Under the pieces are notes generated by a model, which was not told the DNA's origin, did no database searches, and worked only from the letters and a program-made list of their open reading frames with translations. From positions 82,399,603 to 82,463,602 of the forward strand of contig NC_054535.1 in NCBI RefSeq assembly GCF_017654505.1: a stretch of 64,000 nt of DNA, written 5' to 3'. Every line of letters begins with the position of its first letter. Position 1 is the first letter of the stretch. A program made the position numbers and the translations under genes. Of this stretch, positions 51,608-64,000 are shown one piece after another. Source of the DNA: Polyodon spathula. Taxonomy: Eukaryota; Chordata; Actinopteri; Acipenseriformes; Polyodontidae.

Positions 51608-52945
51608 CTTTTTGATATCCCTCATGACAACTTACAAAACACACACACAAGCACAAGGGGAGGTAGCCGGTTTCTGACACAGAAAAAAAGGATTAACACA
51701 AGTGGTTCATAAAACAGAAGCACTAGAATGGAGGTCAATACAGTATCTTGCTTTTGCAGCTACACCCTAACAGATTAGCTTTGCTGGCAAATTTAACACA
51801 GCTCATAGGAAAAAAATGGGCTACATTTTCTTCCTTCTCTGATGGAGCAGCAGCTGGACAAATGGTGAGCCCATTACTTTTATCTGTGTTGGGTCAAGGA
51901 GTTTCATTATCCTTTATGACGCATTAAATGGCATGGCTTGGTTTTCAATGCAGGTTAACATGTCACACACAAAAGGTAAAGCCAGATTAGGCACTTTTAT
52001 ATTCCAAGCTCTATCATATCTGTAAAATATAAACAACCATCCATAAATATAAACTACTGTAAATCACAGTAAAGTAGCAGCTGTTTGAAGCCTGCAGAGA
52101 CTCTTTTGAAGAGCCAGATCACAATTCAAGGCTACTAAGTAGCTTGTCAGATGCTGTCACAATGGTCTCCTGCCTTGACCCCAACAGTATTAACTTTCAG
52201 CAGGCGATAAATGTTGAGTGAAGTCGGGGTGATGTAATAAACATATTGCCATATTCTGGGGGATTCAATAAATACATAATCAATTACATATTATTTTGAT
52301 TAAATATTGCCCTACAGTTGGTCTGTTTGCATTAACTTATATGGCTCTTCCTAAACTTAATCACCTAGGTCCATTTGTAAAGGGATTGTTCTGTTTTTTA
52401 TTATAGGGTTGATAAATACATTGCTCCACCTTACTAAGGAGTAATACTTGCCATTTGTGTTCTACCTGAAGAGCCTGTGCTATGGCAAGAGATTGTGGAA
52501 TAGCACAATAGGGCAAATGGGAGTCATGATAACGGTATAGTATGCAGGAGAACCAACTGTTGCAAAAGTGAAGTTATATAATTTGAATATAATGGTACAG
52601 ATTGAGGAAAAGGTCCATCCCTTTCATAGAGGTTATTTTAGAAACACTCACGAACCCTGCTGCGTAGTTCAGTCTACAATACACTGTAAAATGTATGTAA
52701 AAAGTGCTAAATTACAACCCACCTGTAAAAGAACTAGACAAACAGAATGCCTCCCAACATATTTTTATAAGCCGCCTAAGCTTTTAAACAGACAACCGTT
52801 CACCATCACAGCTAGAGAGAACAGATGATAAACCAGAGATGTTAAACAGCTCCCTTGTGCCATAACTAACCTGCCCCTGCTGTTTGTTAAACTAAAATCA
52901 GTTAAAAGCAGTTTCCAAAAGGTTGAGAGAATCAAAGGATCAGCA

Positions 52946-53110
52946 GCCAGCAACGTGGCTCACTCGGTTGTTCACCCACAGAATCAGAAGGTTGCAAGTT
53001 CCAGCTCCGCTCATTAGTTTGAGATTCAGACTCCTCCTAGAGATATAATGACCTTGACTTTGAATTGAAGAGTACTACCTTCCTTGCCTAACTTACTGGT
53101 AATAATCTTT
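52946..53110 (+). mobile_element. Candidate tRNA-derived SINE
   Basis: A pol III A-box-like TGGCTCACTCGG (52956-52967) and a B-box-like AGTTCCAGCTCC (52997-53008) lie about 30 bp apart, as in tRNA-derived SINE heads. The segment does not fold as a normal tRNA. The 3' part and tail are not defined. Confidence 0.4.
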
Positions 53111-53621
53111 ATTTAATTGTGTAGTACAGATTGGATTTCACTTCCCTATCATTAATATAATAGTTTGCTTTGAGGCAGTTTTGAAATACCTCCAGGAGGA
53201 ATGAGAAGAATGAGTAAGACTTAAATATGCTGTTTTTGAAGAAGGATAATCTGGGACAATCAGTTCAATCAGAATTTAATCCAACACTATCTTTTCAAAG
53301 TGTGTAAAATAAAGCAAGTAGGCCTGTGCCTAACACCTTATATGGGATTGACAGCAAATGCACAGCTGGACTGTGAGGACTGAGGATGGACTCTTGAGGC
53401 TGGCTTCTTAAGCATTCACCAATTTAAATGTAATGCATCCTCCTCCTTGTATTAATTTAAATGGGGAAAAAAATCATGCACAGCTAGTTTGTGTGGAGAG
53501 AAAACAAGAATATGTGATGCCATCAGTACACCGAAACAACCACTAGCCCTGAACTAAAATCAGAACTCCAAAATCCATTTCAATGAGTAAAGTTACAGAT
53601 GAGGTTATATGTCTAACCATG

Positions 53622-53645
53622 TTTTTTTTTTTTTTTTTTTTTTTT
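53622..53645. repeat. Poly(T) run
   Basis: About 24 consecutive T in intron 1. Confidence 0.9.
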
Positions 53646-55262
53646 CTTTAACATCTTGTAGGAGGGAGGCCTAACTGCTGTGCGAGTCAAAGCTTTAGCA
53701 AACATTATGATTTACACGGGTGCTTTGAGTTAAAATCAACACAAACAATTCCCTCAATAAAGGCTGTGGCTCTATTCAGAAGCAGCAGCACCAGCAGCTC
53801 CTAGACTGAACTCACTCTGTTTTCTATCGGAAATGCCTGCTTTCCCAGCTCTGCCCAAGAATGCAGTTCTGCCTTATGTCTGTTAGCAAATGGGTTTGAT
53901 AATGGGTGAGATGTAAAGGGAGGACTCAAAGGGCTACATTTTAAGGCTCAGGATAAAGGCACTGGGTTAAGGATTCAATTATAGTCCTTAGTGTTGTTGA
54001 CATCCCTGTTGGGCTTGGAAGTAGCTGAGTTTATGAAGAATGGCCACTGTTGTGGTCAGAAAGGCTTCTGTTCCACAAAATCATTCAGAGACTGCATCTC
54101 TAAGAAAAAAACATCTGTTCTTATCTCTTTCAAGGCCAGTTTATTTTAACACTATCTACTGGGCAATCCAAGATCATTCAGAGAGAATGGAGTAATTAAG
54201 TAGTTATGCACTTTAAATTTAGTTTGTGTAATCTGCGGAAACTTTTAAAGAAAATCAAACTTCAGAAGCGATCCCACAATTTACTAGGGGGGTGATGGGG
54301 GGCAAAGTCTGTGCAAGCACTTCTTTATGTGCCATCTGCTTCATTTTATACAAGTTTACTTTGTGGAAGGGGGAGGGGGGGTAATATAATGTAAACCAAA
54401 GGCATTCTTTAAGATGTTCATTCAACAGTAGATAAGGTTTCTGCAATATCATGTATGACACAAGAACCGTAGGGTTCTGGCCTTTTATGGTGCCAAACAA
54501 GGAGATTTTGAACCCTGGTTTACTACTGGAAAATGTGACACTTTACATCATTCTACATTTCCAGCATCTTGTATGTACAGTAATCGAAGTGGGGAAGTCG
54601 AGTCCTTTATCGTGACCTTTTGGTATACTATAATACAATCAGGGCTGGTGCCAGGCAACTTGCCGCTAGACAAAACCTAGCATGGTATCCTTATATCAAT
54701 CAGGTAATGATTATTTTATTGATTTTTAAAATCAACAGGTCTTTGATTCATCCTGCATTGTGCAACCACTCTGTGTGCTTGTATATAACCTGGTTTCTGT
54801 TTTGTTTGTACGGACCATGTACAGATTTTAAATTGGGTTTTCCACAGTATATGGAATTTTGAAATTACTTCAATAACGTCATCATTTTAAACTGTAATAC
54901 TAAACAAAAAGTACTGGTTGAAAATTAATGTTTTGGCAAAAGCATTAACATTCCTTTGATGTTGCAAATTAACCTTTTCGTGCTTAACAACTATTCTACA
55001 AAAGTAGACACAACACTATAGGAAAATATCCAACCATTTTAAAGTGGTAGGTTGTGAGGCAGATACTAATGTTGGAATAATCTAAGCAGACTGAAAAGAT
55101 ATAGCTTTTAAACTTAAATAGTACACATTATGGATTACAATTTAACATTAACCTGCGCGTCAAATGATCTAATGTGTTGGGGAAACAAAAGTTTATCTGG
55201 AGGTGAAAACAGAACTATTTGCATTGCATTATTATAAAATATATACTCTTAACGTAACGATC

Positions 55263-55630
55263 TGTGCATTTGTGTTTTCCTCCCTGTATTCCTGCCGCTA
55301 CTGCGTTTACCTCTGTGTGCATGTAATTCTAGCCTGCTTGTAATTGGTTCTGTCTGTGTGTGTTCCCATTGGTCCGAAGTGTGCGGCCGAGGACCAATGG
55401 GATGTATGTAAGCGCTGCCCCTAATTTGTATACTTGGGCGGGGCTACATATAGAAGAAGGGGTTGTGCCCGCCATTCTATTGACTGTGTTGTCATGGTGT
55501 CAAGGTTCCAGTATTCTATGTTGCTGAAAGAGCTGTGGACTCTGGTGGGTGCTGAGAGAGATTCCAAATAAAGGATTTAAAGGAACCAAGCATCTCTCTC
55601 TGTTTTATGCCTCTTACGCAACACGCTACA
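55263..55630 (+). mobile_element. LTR-like segment (possible solo LTR)
   Basis: About 370 bp beginning TGTG and ending CTACA, with promoter-like elements in LTR order: inverted ATTGG/CCAAT boxes (about 55370-55400, palindromic), a GC box GGGCGGGGC (55436-55445), a TATA-like CTACATATAGAAG, and an AATAAA signal (about 55567) some 60 bp before the end. No clear target-site duplication and no internal retroviral genes were seen. An old LTR or another promoter-bearing repeat is possible. Confidence 0.4.
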
Positions 55631-58600
55631 GTACATTTTAAAAATAAAAACTTTACAGAAAGTGCAACAGAGGTTGTCACGCCAACTACTACCTTCCACA
55701 AATACTGTCAGTCTAATTACACAAAGCACTGTAATTAAACTAACTTTATGCTTTTAGAATACTTGTACAAGTCCGAATGAATGTCTTTTTAAATTTTTAT
55801 CTTAAGGGTAAGCACGTAGGCTATAAACACAAAAGGCAGCAAATGTCGTTGTATGCGCAGCAAATACACAAACGTGAAATACTGTACAATACTTCACAAG
55901 TTTATCATCATTATTATTAATATATTTATCACTTGTAATTGAGATGGCACATATTAATTGAATAACTATACACAGCAGTCTGTTAAATCCATTTGACTGA
56001 CCATCATATACTATTTTGAATGATGACTGGTCTTTCAATACTATAACTGTGCAATCAATTCTAGCCTTTTTTTATTTGATGAGAAACAGAAGATACTATT
56101 TCTTCATTTCACTTTTGTATGTGATTTTCAAGACATCTCCTCAACAAGAGCATCTGTTCAGCAGATGTGAAAAACAAAGAAAATGTATTTCTTTTGTACT
56201 CTAACTCTTGACTCTGAGCCTTGGAAACATCAAACACAGTCCTAATAAATGTTATTTAATTAGATGTATTTAAAAACCTTTATTAAACTGGGCACAATAC
56301 AAGTCTGAAAAATACAGTGGGTGGGTAGGTATGTAGATATCATTTTTTAGACTTTATGACCAGGTAAATTAAGCTAGGATAACAAAAACATCTTAATTCA
56401 AACCAATTTTATTAAGAGTCGCACTGAGAGCAATGTTAGAAGTCACCATGTTAATTATTCTAATGTCTGGTCCATCTTTACTCCCAAAAAGTGATGTAGG
56501 CATTTAGACTAAACCTTAATAATTGTAATTAATTAATAAAACTGCCCCCCCCCCCCAATATTCAAAAGCATCAAATTCAAATCTACCTTAACTAATGTTC
56601 TCCCTCATCATGGAATTATGACTTTAGGCTTTTGAGGAACATTTAAAATAAATATCTTGTCATCTTTGAACCAATGTTCACATAAACTACAATTTCACAG
56701 TGTTGCTGTGCTTGCACAATATTTGTTTCAACCTGCATTTAAAAAGGGACACTAACATTACCCTTGCCACCATGGGTAATGAGTTAATGATCTTTGACCT
56801 CTAGTCCTAATCCACAAGCATATAAAGAAAAAGTATTATGAGCCATTCTAAAAGAGACTTAAATGGTGAATTCATAGCAAGAGGAACCATTCCGCTTTAT
56901 GATAAAATCCCTATAGCTACCTTAGTGGTATAAAATCCTGAATATAAAAAGTACTGAGGCTATCTAGCAGTCTGGTGAACATCTCTTTGTTCAGTCAAAA
57001 ATGGGCAAATGTTTACAGTCCCTGTCAGTTACAAGGCTAGCGATCACATACTACCTCAAAGCACATTCTAGGACCATGGATCAGAGAAGCCTTATATTTC
57101 CCCTGATTTTATCAAGCTAAAATTGTCCTAAACAGCCAGTAATTACTTTAATTACTGAATTCATAAGCTAGAAAATTCCAAGGAAAAAGGTTTAAAAGGG
57201 ACTTGTTAATGCTCAACCAGACAGCAACGGAAATGTTTGCGGAGTTTACAAAATTGAATTAACAGTAGGTTAAATAAATTGCCAAAACAAACTGGTTATT
57301 CTTTAAAAGGTTCTGCTGACTAATTTCAACCCAATATTTGTATGTGTTGCCTGATTATTATACCAAAATGAAAATTGCACAACATTACAACTCCATTACA
57401 TACAACTGTATAGAAGGTTTTAAAAAGAGACCACTGAAATAAAATTACAGGTGTTCTACTTTAATCCTTGATCTACAGGGAACTGGGTCAGGGAGCAAAA
57501 GAAAGAAAGAAAAAACACATCTGATTGTGTTTGTAGGTCTGAAGCTTCTCTATACATCATAAAATAACAGGGATGCCATTAGAAAGCATTTACTACCATT
57601 CCCCAGCCATTTTCCTTCACAAGTCTTACCTTGAAATCTGCACATTAAGTGAAACACTTTAAACCACTTGGTACCTTCCCACATTTCACTTTTATCTGCT
57701 TAAACCTGTAATAAAAGTATATTGACCTCCATTGCAGATGTGTCTGAGTCAGCAGGATGCAGGGAACATGGTCACAGGCTCTTCAGAAATGGCTGCTACA
57801 TTCTGGATTCAAAACAGAAGGGGCATGGTACAACACTGTCACCTACTTTGAGAACTCACAATTAGCAATGGCAATATTAAAACTTTAACCCCAAAAATCT
57901 TCAACTGAGCATTTACACCACCAGCTGACAAGACAGAGTTCATTATAGACTATGAGCTTACCATAATACAGTACCAGAGAAAGTCGTACACAGGGACAAA
58001 AAAAACTAAATCAGTCCTGTTTTCACGTTTTTTGGGCAACTACTCTAAAACAAACTAATACTGGTACATATGCATCTTTCATTAAAGTAAAATGTACTTT
58101 AGAGAACACAAACATAAAAACTGTAGCCCATACTACTGTTGAAAGGAGAAAGCAAAACATCTGTATTGCATCCCCACAGAAACAGAACAGCCTGTAAGAT
58201 ATATCATCCCCTTTATGACGTTCTGTTTATCCATGATTTTTTTCTGCAGGATGAAAATTAGCCAGGTTGAAATCTTCATTTCACAAGGCTGATAGCCAAA
58301 ATAAATAACTTAAACAAAAGGATAAAATAATAATTAGCTTTTACTTTTCTTACAAGGATAGAACAGCCAAATTAAGGCAACATGACATAGAGCACATTAC
58401 AATCCTAGAAAGAACTGAATAGCTAATGCATCGCTAAACAAGCAGAAATATCAAGAAACAAAGAGACCACACAGCATTGTTCTAAATTAACAGATGGGTA
58501 TGCCTCCCAGTCATGTAAACTACAGAATACCCAAGCTTACTATAAACATTACTAAACACTACAGACATTATGTGAAGAATCACGATTAATTTGGTTCCCT

Positions 58601-60959
58601 TATACAGTCAGTAAAATAATAAAGTCTGCTTATTGTCATTAAACTAACTTTCCGCCATGTCTTTATAACACATACCATGCCAAGCTGAAGAGATTTTGAT
58701 TGTATAAATTTACAATATACCGTGCCAAGTTTCTAGCTCCTTCAAAGTTTGACAAATCACAGTTCTTTTCCATTTCACTTTATCTAAACACTGCTGGAGT
58801 TGAAGTGGCAAACAGGGATTGTCACTCTGCTCCCACCAATGGATCTGGGATTAACACCTGCAGCAGCTTCTTTGTTAGTTAACTACAAGGAAGCATGTTT
58901 ATTTATCAGAGGCCAAAATAACAATTTTGTTTTTGCACTTACACAGAGAGATAACATGAGATGCCATTTATTGGTGTAAGGTCAATCATGTCTCTGTGAC
59001 CACATGTGCATAACAAAGGACTGGGCTCCTTTACTATACTAGGATTACAAATCCACTGCTTTGAAACTGAGAATGAAAGTAAAAAGTCATGAAAATATCA
59101 AATGTCACTTTCCAGAGACTAAAACTAGCAAAGTTCATCTTAATTATTTGATGTTTTTGAGATTATACCCCAAACGCACACATAATATAATCATGTCTCA
59201 TCCTTGGTGACGCAAGGAGCTCCAAAAAGACAGCATTTTAAATTGACAACAGATGTGTGAGAGACATAAAATACTTATCACTGAATACTGCATTTTAGTG
59301 GAATGGTGTTAATAGAATTACTGTGTTCATGAATAAAATAAGTGAAACAGAACCATTGTGGGCTAGGGGTGGGGTGGTCCAAGTAATTAAAAACTTTTGG
59401 TTTCAATGTTTACATTTCTTTATAAAGTTACAAAGCCTCTACTGTTCAAAACAAGACAAGCTACACTCCACTAGTAACTTTAAAAAAGTCACCTTGTAAC
59501 AATGTATGTTGTAATGTTCTCTCAGCTCTCTTATTATGTACCAATAATTCTGGTTACATTTTCAAATTCTACCATTGTTTATTGTGTAGCTAGAATTTTT
59601 ATGGAGTCAAAAGGACAACTCAGAGCACATAGCCTCCACACAGACTTTCTAAATGTAGTCCTGGCAAGCCCAGGTTGCTATCCTTCATAAGTAATGGAAA
59701 GTAACTTTGTTTTACCCCTTCTGGATCTGATTTCACAGCAGAGTTTTCACTTAAGGTCTGTTTCTTGGTATTAGGTTTAGCCCGCTGCTTGGGTCTTGTT
59801 TGCTTAAGATACAGTATAATTTGTACAAACCTCTGAGAGTCATCAATTGCACAGTTGTGTGCGGCTTAGGACCTTAACCTGTGAGTGTGTATGTTTCCCT
59901 TCATGGTCCCAGTAAACAAGAGAACTATTCTTTGTAAAAATATATTAGATAAATAGACCATAACCCCATAATGTACTGTAAGTGCCCGAATGGATACCAT
60001 AAAAGCCTTCGTAGATTAACAGTTCTGTCTGGTTCTCTATTCCCTTTCCCTGTAACAGTATGCCTACCATTGAAAGAATCAATCCTCATGCTTCCTGGCC
60101 AACAATACAAAAATCTTGGGAGAGTTGGGGTATTTTTTTAAATTTTTTTTATCTAGGTAAAATAAGAAGCTGTTCCACATGCATCTGAATGCTGCTCTGT
60201 ATCTTGCATCGGTCTCTGCCAGCGAGGACAGCTGAAATCTTCTCCATCAATAAGTCTCAACTTCAGTGGATTCATGAATAATGAAATAACTGGGCAGCGG
60301 ACGCACCAGCCTAAAATCGTCAAGTCTGGTTTTCACTGGGCAGTGCGCTCCGTCACACCCAAACCCTCTTCTCTTTCATTTTGATAAAAGGTGGCAACTT
60401 ATTCAAGCACAAATCCTGCTGCCAAATGGAAATGATAAAAGGGAGCTAATTTCTTGAAATTCAAAAGTTACACATGGCTTTTCTTTTCTTCCTACTGTGG
60501 TGTTAGTTTAAAGCAAAGGATCAGCCTGTATTTTTGAAACCTTACATTGATTTAGTTTCTTAAAGAGCAGAACCCAAAGTTCATGTTTGCATTACTGACA
60601 TACCTGCTGTTTTTCTACAGCAGCCCCTACAGCTGTTATGAGTTACTTTATGGATTGAGTCGCTGAGCGTGCCATCACAATATAAAAAAGCAATCCTGAG
60701 GCCTGCTCATGAAAAGATGTTGGATCGGATGCAAGACATTTAGTAAGGCTACATCTTCTAAATAAGCTATTACCATCATGAGGACTCATGACTCACCACA
60801 GCGTATTCTCCATCCCTCTGTTAGGTGTTCTGTGGCATTTTTCATCATGTTTCTCTATCCGTTTCTGTAGGAGCAAGAAGCTCCTTTGTGTACTGAAACA
60901 CATTCCAAAAGGTAACACTAATCCAGAAAACAACTGATCGAGATTGCTATATGGCCTTG

Positions 60960-61548
60960 TGTGGCAATGTTGCCTGCCCCTGTGTGTATTTCAGTGTTAT
61001 ATGTTGCATGTTGTGTGTTAATGTTAGTGTATAGTCATTGGTACATGGGATATAAATGGGTGTGTGGAACATGAGTTGTTTAAAATGTATATTTGTATTT
61101 AGGCACGAGGATTGCACAGCATTTCACGTGCAGGTAAAATGTACTAATATGCGAGCACGGGGAATTGCACTTTATTAATTCACGTGCCGTTGTACTGCGA
61201 CTCCAATTGAATGATTGATTAGCAATCGAGTCTCAGTACAGCTGCACTCACTCGGGGTTGTGTGTTCAGTGAGTGGAGAAAAGGATTGGAGACACAGGTA
61301 ATAATCAAAAGTAAGAGTTAAAATCTCAGCTCACTATGTTTGTCTCTGTAGTCCGTTTTGTTTGTCTCTTTATTTTGTCGAGTGTCCAGTGTTTTGTTTG
61401 TCTTTACCAAGTTTTATTTTCTGTCTGTTCATTATTAAATGCTGAGCGACACCAATCGCTCAGCTTCACCAAACTCCACCTCTCTATTGTTTATTTCTTG
61501 GTTCCCGGTTCTGGTCTGATGTAACCCACTGAAGCCATCTTTGTGACA
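60960..61548 (+). mobile_element. Candidate solo LTR (589 bp)
   Basis: Starts TGTGGCAATG and ends TTTGTGACA. The flanks CCTTG and CCATG match at 4 of 5 bases, suggesting an aged 5-bp target duplication. It contains TATAAAT (about 61050), two imperfect GCACG-AG...CACGTGC repeats (61100-61190) and an ATTAAA poly(A)-type signal near 61434. No gag/pol remains were found nearby, so it would be a solo LTR of a Gypsy-like element. Confidence 0.5.
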
Positions 61549-61628
61549 CCATGTCAAGAGACAATACAGACCAGATTTGATATTTTGTCAGAATGTAACC
61601 ATAACTAAGCATTAAAATTAGCCATTGT

Positions 61629-61648
61629 TTTTTTTTTTTTTTTTTTTT
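61629..61648. repeat. Poly(T) run
   Basis: About 20 consecutive T shortly after the LTR-like segment. Confidence 0.9.
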
Positions 61649-61995
61649 GTTATGTTTCCGTTTTTAAATTCCAAGGCTGTATAGTACAGAAAATGGGATT
61701 TAAATGACCTAATTTCTTAAAGTGTTTTAATAATTTATTTTGATTTATGAGATGTTATGGTGCACATCCAGCATGTTTCCAACATGAACATTCAAAGGAT
61801 ATGAAACGAAGAAACAAAAACAGAGGTTCAGCTGCAATGGCAGCTCTTGGTATTGTTCAGCTTCTTAATGTGAAAAACATGTCTGCATCCACCAGTAAAA
61901 CATAAAAACTTAACGTTTACCTATAAGGATTTAATTATATATGTCTTAGTTTTTACAACCCCATAAGAAATTAAATAAACTGGAATATGCTTTAG

Positions 61996-62028
61996 AAGCT
62001 GTCAAGTCAAAAGCTGACTTGACAGCTT
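61996..62028. repeat. Perfect 14-bp inverted repeat
   Basis: AAGCTGTCAAGTCA and TGACTTGACAGCTT are perfect complements with a 5-nt spacer, followed by a T-rich stretch. It looks like an intrinsic terminator but lies in a vertebrate intron, so no termination role is implied. Confidence 0.8.
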
Positions 62029-62957
62029 TTTTATTTTTATAGTTTAGTAGTATATGGGAATGTCAAAGGTTATAAACATATTTTATAAAAGTTATGGCAA
62101 GGATCAAGTTTCCTGGTTCCTCTACATGTGGCAGTAACATAAATAGAAAGACTACAAGTTGTTTAATTTTAAATAATTTGGACAACTGACTGTTGGTGTA
62201 AAATGAAATACAAATGTTAGGGCTAATGTCTTCATCATGGATATGATTAGAATACGCCGAAACAAGCTTTTGGTACAAGTTGTTAAATGGAGTCTCCATT
62301 ATAAAATGACACGCGTTTGAATTAAACAACAGCTTGTTATTCCTGTTTAAAATCCTCATTGTTTCCAAGGACTTCTGATTACAAGTTATGTGTAAAAAAG
62401 GTTAAGTAATTTAATGGAGTTAAGAAGTAAAGAAATTTAAGCCCCTCCTTACCACCAAGTTCTGACGTCGCAAGGAAGAAACCTCACTACCTGCAGATGC
62501 CTGTTTGAAAGGCTTCCTGGATTATTTACAGTAAGTGTGCTGCAGTGTTTTACAAACACCTGGGTATTTGTGAATGTCCCATTTACAATTAGAGGCCATG
62601 CCACCAAACCCAGTCACCCTCGGGGTTACCTTGGAGGCAATTAGACCAGGTGGTATCAATAACCCATTTATTTTATTGGCACTTTAACCAGTTACATATT
62701 AAGCCATTTATGCTTTATGATTTCCACTGCATGCAACCTGCTGTCCAACTTCCACTGCCTCAAAGCAGCAGGAGGGTAACAACGGCTATGGCTGGGATTT
62801 AGTCACGGTGGTTGCGGGTGTCACAGATTCCGTGACTTTTGCTAGTGTCCGCGATTTTTGCTGATGTGTGTGACTTGTACGGATTTAAGTAAATTTTGTT
62901 CAATCTTTATTGGAACGTGTTTCTCATAAACATTAAATTTTGCGTTTAAGAAAATGA

Positions 62958-63270
62958 ATTTATCGTTTATTAATTTGAATAAATAATTACATATTTGAAC
63001 TTACTCCAAATTCGTACTTTGATATCCTTTTTTTTTTTTTTTTTAGGAGAAGAAAAAAAATTGAGTCAAAGTAAGCTCTTCAATTAAATACCTCTTGAAA
63101 GTTATGTTAACAGTTCATAAATTCAGCGCGTGTGTGTGTTGTACAGTTGCATTTAATTAAATTACATGTCTCTTGTCTGGCCCATACCCTCTGTGTTATC
63201 CTCTTGTGCGTATTTCTCACCCCCAAAGTGTGTTACGCTTCTCGTCTGCTTACCCTTTCCCCCGTTTGAG
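62958..63270 (+). repeat. Dispersed repeat, inverted partner of 26170-26625
   Basis: Aligns with the reverse complement of 26170-26625 over most of its length, from the ATAAATAATTACATATTT block to the GTATTTCTCACCCCC block. Beyond about 63275 the similarity stops. It may be part of a larger element at about 62795-63555, whose ends (GCTGGGATTTAGTCAC and, inverted, GCTAGGAGTTTGTCAC) match at 13 of 16 bases. Confidence 0.75.
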
Positions 63271-63599
63271 TCTTTATTCTCTGCTTATTTCGGTGCTTAT
63301 AAATGCTACTGCTACATAGTCACCGTTGAGCAAATAAAAAAAGCAACACATTGAAATTTCATTTGCTTGTCTCTTCCTTCTTTGCTGAACCTGTACTCAC
63401 CAGGCGCCGCAATATGCTTTTATTAAAGACAGTTATTTTATTTATTTTTTTATCCCTGTGACTTTATTCTCCATCTGTCATTTTCTCTGCGATTTTGAAC
63501 GCACTGACCGTGACTGCTCCGTGATTTAAGTCCAAATTTTCAGTGACAAACTCCTAGCTCTAACAATGGGTTCTCAAGATGAAGTACAGCAGGGTCCCT

Positions 63600-64000
63600 T
63601 GACTCTACAGGCACTTCAAATGGACGAACAGGAGGTGTTGGATTCATTGACCACAAGAGAATCAAGAATAACGTAGTAGAGATTGACAGCATGTCAGAGA
63701 GGTCCACAAGACTGATAGTGAAAGTTTCAAGGAAGTATGAACTTCAGGTCATCAAAGTATATGCACCAAGAACAAGCTATTCAGATGAAGAAGACAAAGA
63801 TTTTTATGTAGAACAGGAACTACATGAAACTGGGAACAGCCACTACAAGTTCATCATTGGTGACTTCAATGCCAAAATAGGAGCCCAGCAAGAGGACATG
63901 AATTCAGTCGCCAATTTGGACATGGCGACAGGAACGAGACTAGAAAAAGACTGTCGAATTTGCAGAGAACAATAACTTATTCACCATGAACACAGTCTTC
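63600..64000 (+). pseudogene. LINE endonuclease fragment (RTE-like), truncated by window edge
   Basis: Plus-strand frame of an apurinic-type endonuclease from a non-LTR retrotransposon. It reads GGVGFIDHKRIKNNVVEIDS, RLIVKVSRKYELQVIKVYAP and the catalytic-site motif FIIGDFNAKIG. Upstream the frame is open from about 63601 but the domain N-terminus is missing. A frameshift near 63950 disrupts the following RLIEFAE-type segment, after which NLFTMNTVF continues to the window edge. The motifs fit RTE-type elements best. The reverse transcriptase, if present, is outside the window. Confidence 0.7.

Larger units (their letters stand above)
28058..64000 (-). other. ror2: Intron 1 of ror2 (partial, more than 35.9 kb)
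   Basis: No signal-peptide exon or CpG-rich promoter could be found here, so exon 1 presumably lies to the right of the window. The repeats recognised are listed separately. Stretches with nothing that I recognise are about 28.1-29.0, 31.7-36.2, 36.3-38.2, 43.3-48.2, 48.5-51.2, 51.7-52.9, 53.1-55.2, 55.7-60.9 and 61.6-62.8 kb, apart from simple repeats. Short open frames there have no family similarity and are judged to be chance. Confidence 0.75.

Noticed and set aside
55516..55701. Short minus-strand frame with a hydrophobic start as a possible ror2 exon 1
   Set aside because: No phase-1 donor at a signal-peptide end and no similarity to ROR2 N-termini; it overlaps an LTR-like segment.
61996..62028. 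Intrinsic (rho-independent) terminator
   Set aside because: The stem-loop and T-rich stretch look right, but this is an intron of a vertebrate gene, where such terminators do not operate.

Overview
This is eukaryotic, vertebrate-type DNA: AT-rich, almost entirely non-coding, with canonical GT-AG introns, many microsatellites and transposon relics. The only host gene recognised is ror2, the receptor tyrosine kinase-like orphan receptor 2 (Wnt5a receptor), on the minus strand. Eight consecutive coding exons, numbered 2 to 9 by analogy with human ROR2, can be placed to the base. Every intron has GT-AG ends and all phases agree. Together they encode about 913 residues: Ig C2 domain, frizzled-type cysteine-rich domain, kringle, single transmembrane helix, tyrosine kinase and Ser/Thr/Pro-rich tail. 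The signal-peptide exon 1 was not found and probably lies beyond base 64000, which makes intron 1 longer than 35.9 kb. Two fish-type Tc1 elements, a CR1/L2-like LINE and several hAT/Harbinger-like MITEs suggest a ray-finned fish. A non-teleost such as a sturgeon or paddlefish is my guess from repeat character, not something the sequence proves.

Layout from left to right: 1-1740 is downstream intergenic DNA. 1745-2897 is the probable 3' UTR, with a poly(A) signal at 1761-1766. Exon 9 (kinase and tail) is 2898-4340, exon 8 (transmembrane) 6251-6456, exon 7 (kringle) 7007-7252, exon 6 (most of the frizzled domain) 7763-8077, exon 5 8722-8849, a 37-bp micro-exon 4 16973-17009, exon 3 (Ig) 18833-19120 and exon 2 27980-28057. 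The rest is intron 1. Intron 8 contains a head-to-tail duplicate of the transmembrane-exon region with a decayed exon copy. Intron 2 holds a Tc1-like element set among inverted and tandem repeats. Intron 1 holds a CR1/L2-like LINE, a candidate 2.5-kb PIF/Harbinger-type element, a second Tc1-like element, hAT MITEs, two LTR-like segments and, at the right edge, the endonuclease part of another LINE.

The observations most worth a second look are: the tandem duplication that left a frameshifted transmembrane-exon copy with an intact splice acceptor; a cluster of substitutions in the kinase activation loop, including loss of the tyrosine equivalent to human Y646; a near-perfect 70-nt hairpin in intron 4; and two hAT MITEs inserted at nearly identical 8-bp targets. 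I found no operon, CRISPR array, phage or clearly new multi-gene system. The novelty is in gene structure and repeats.
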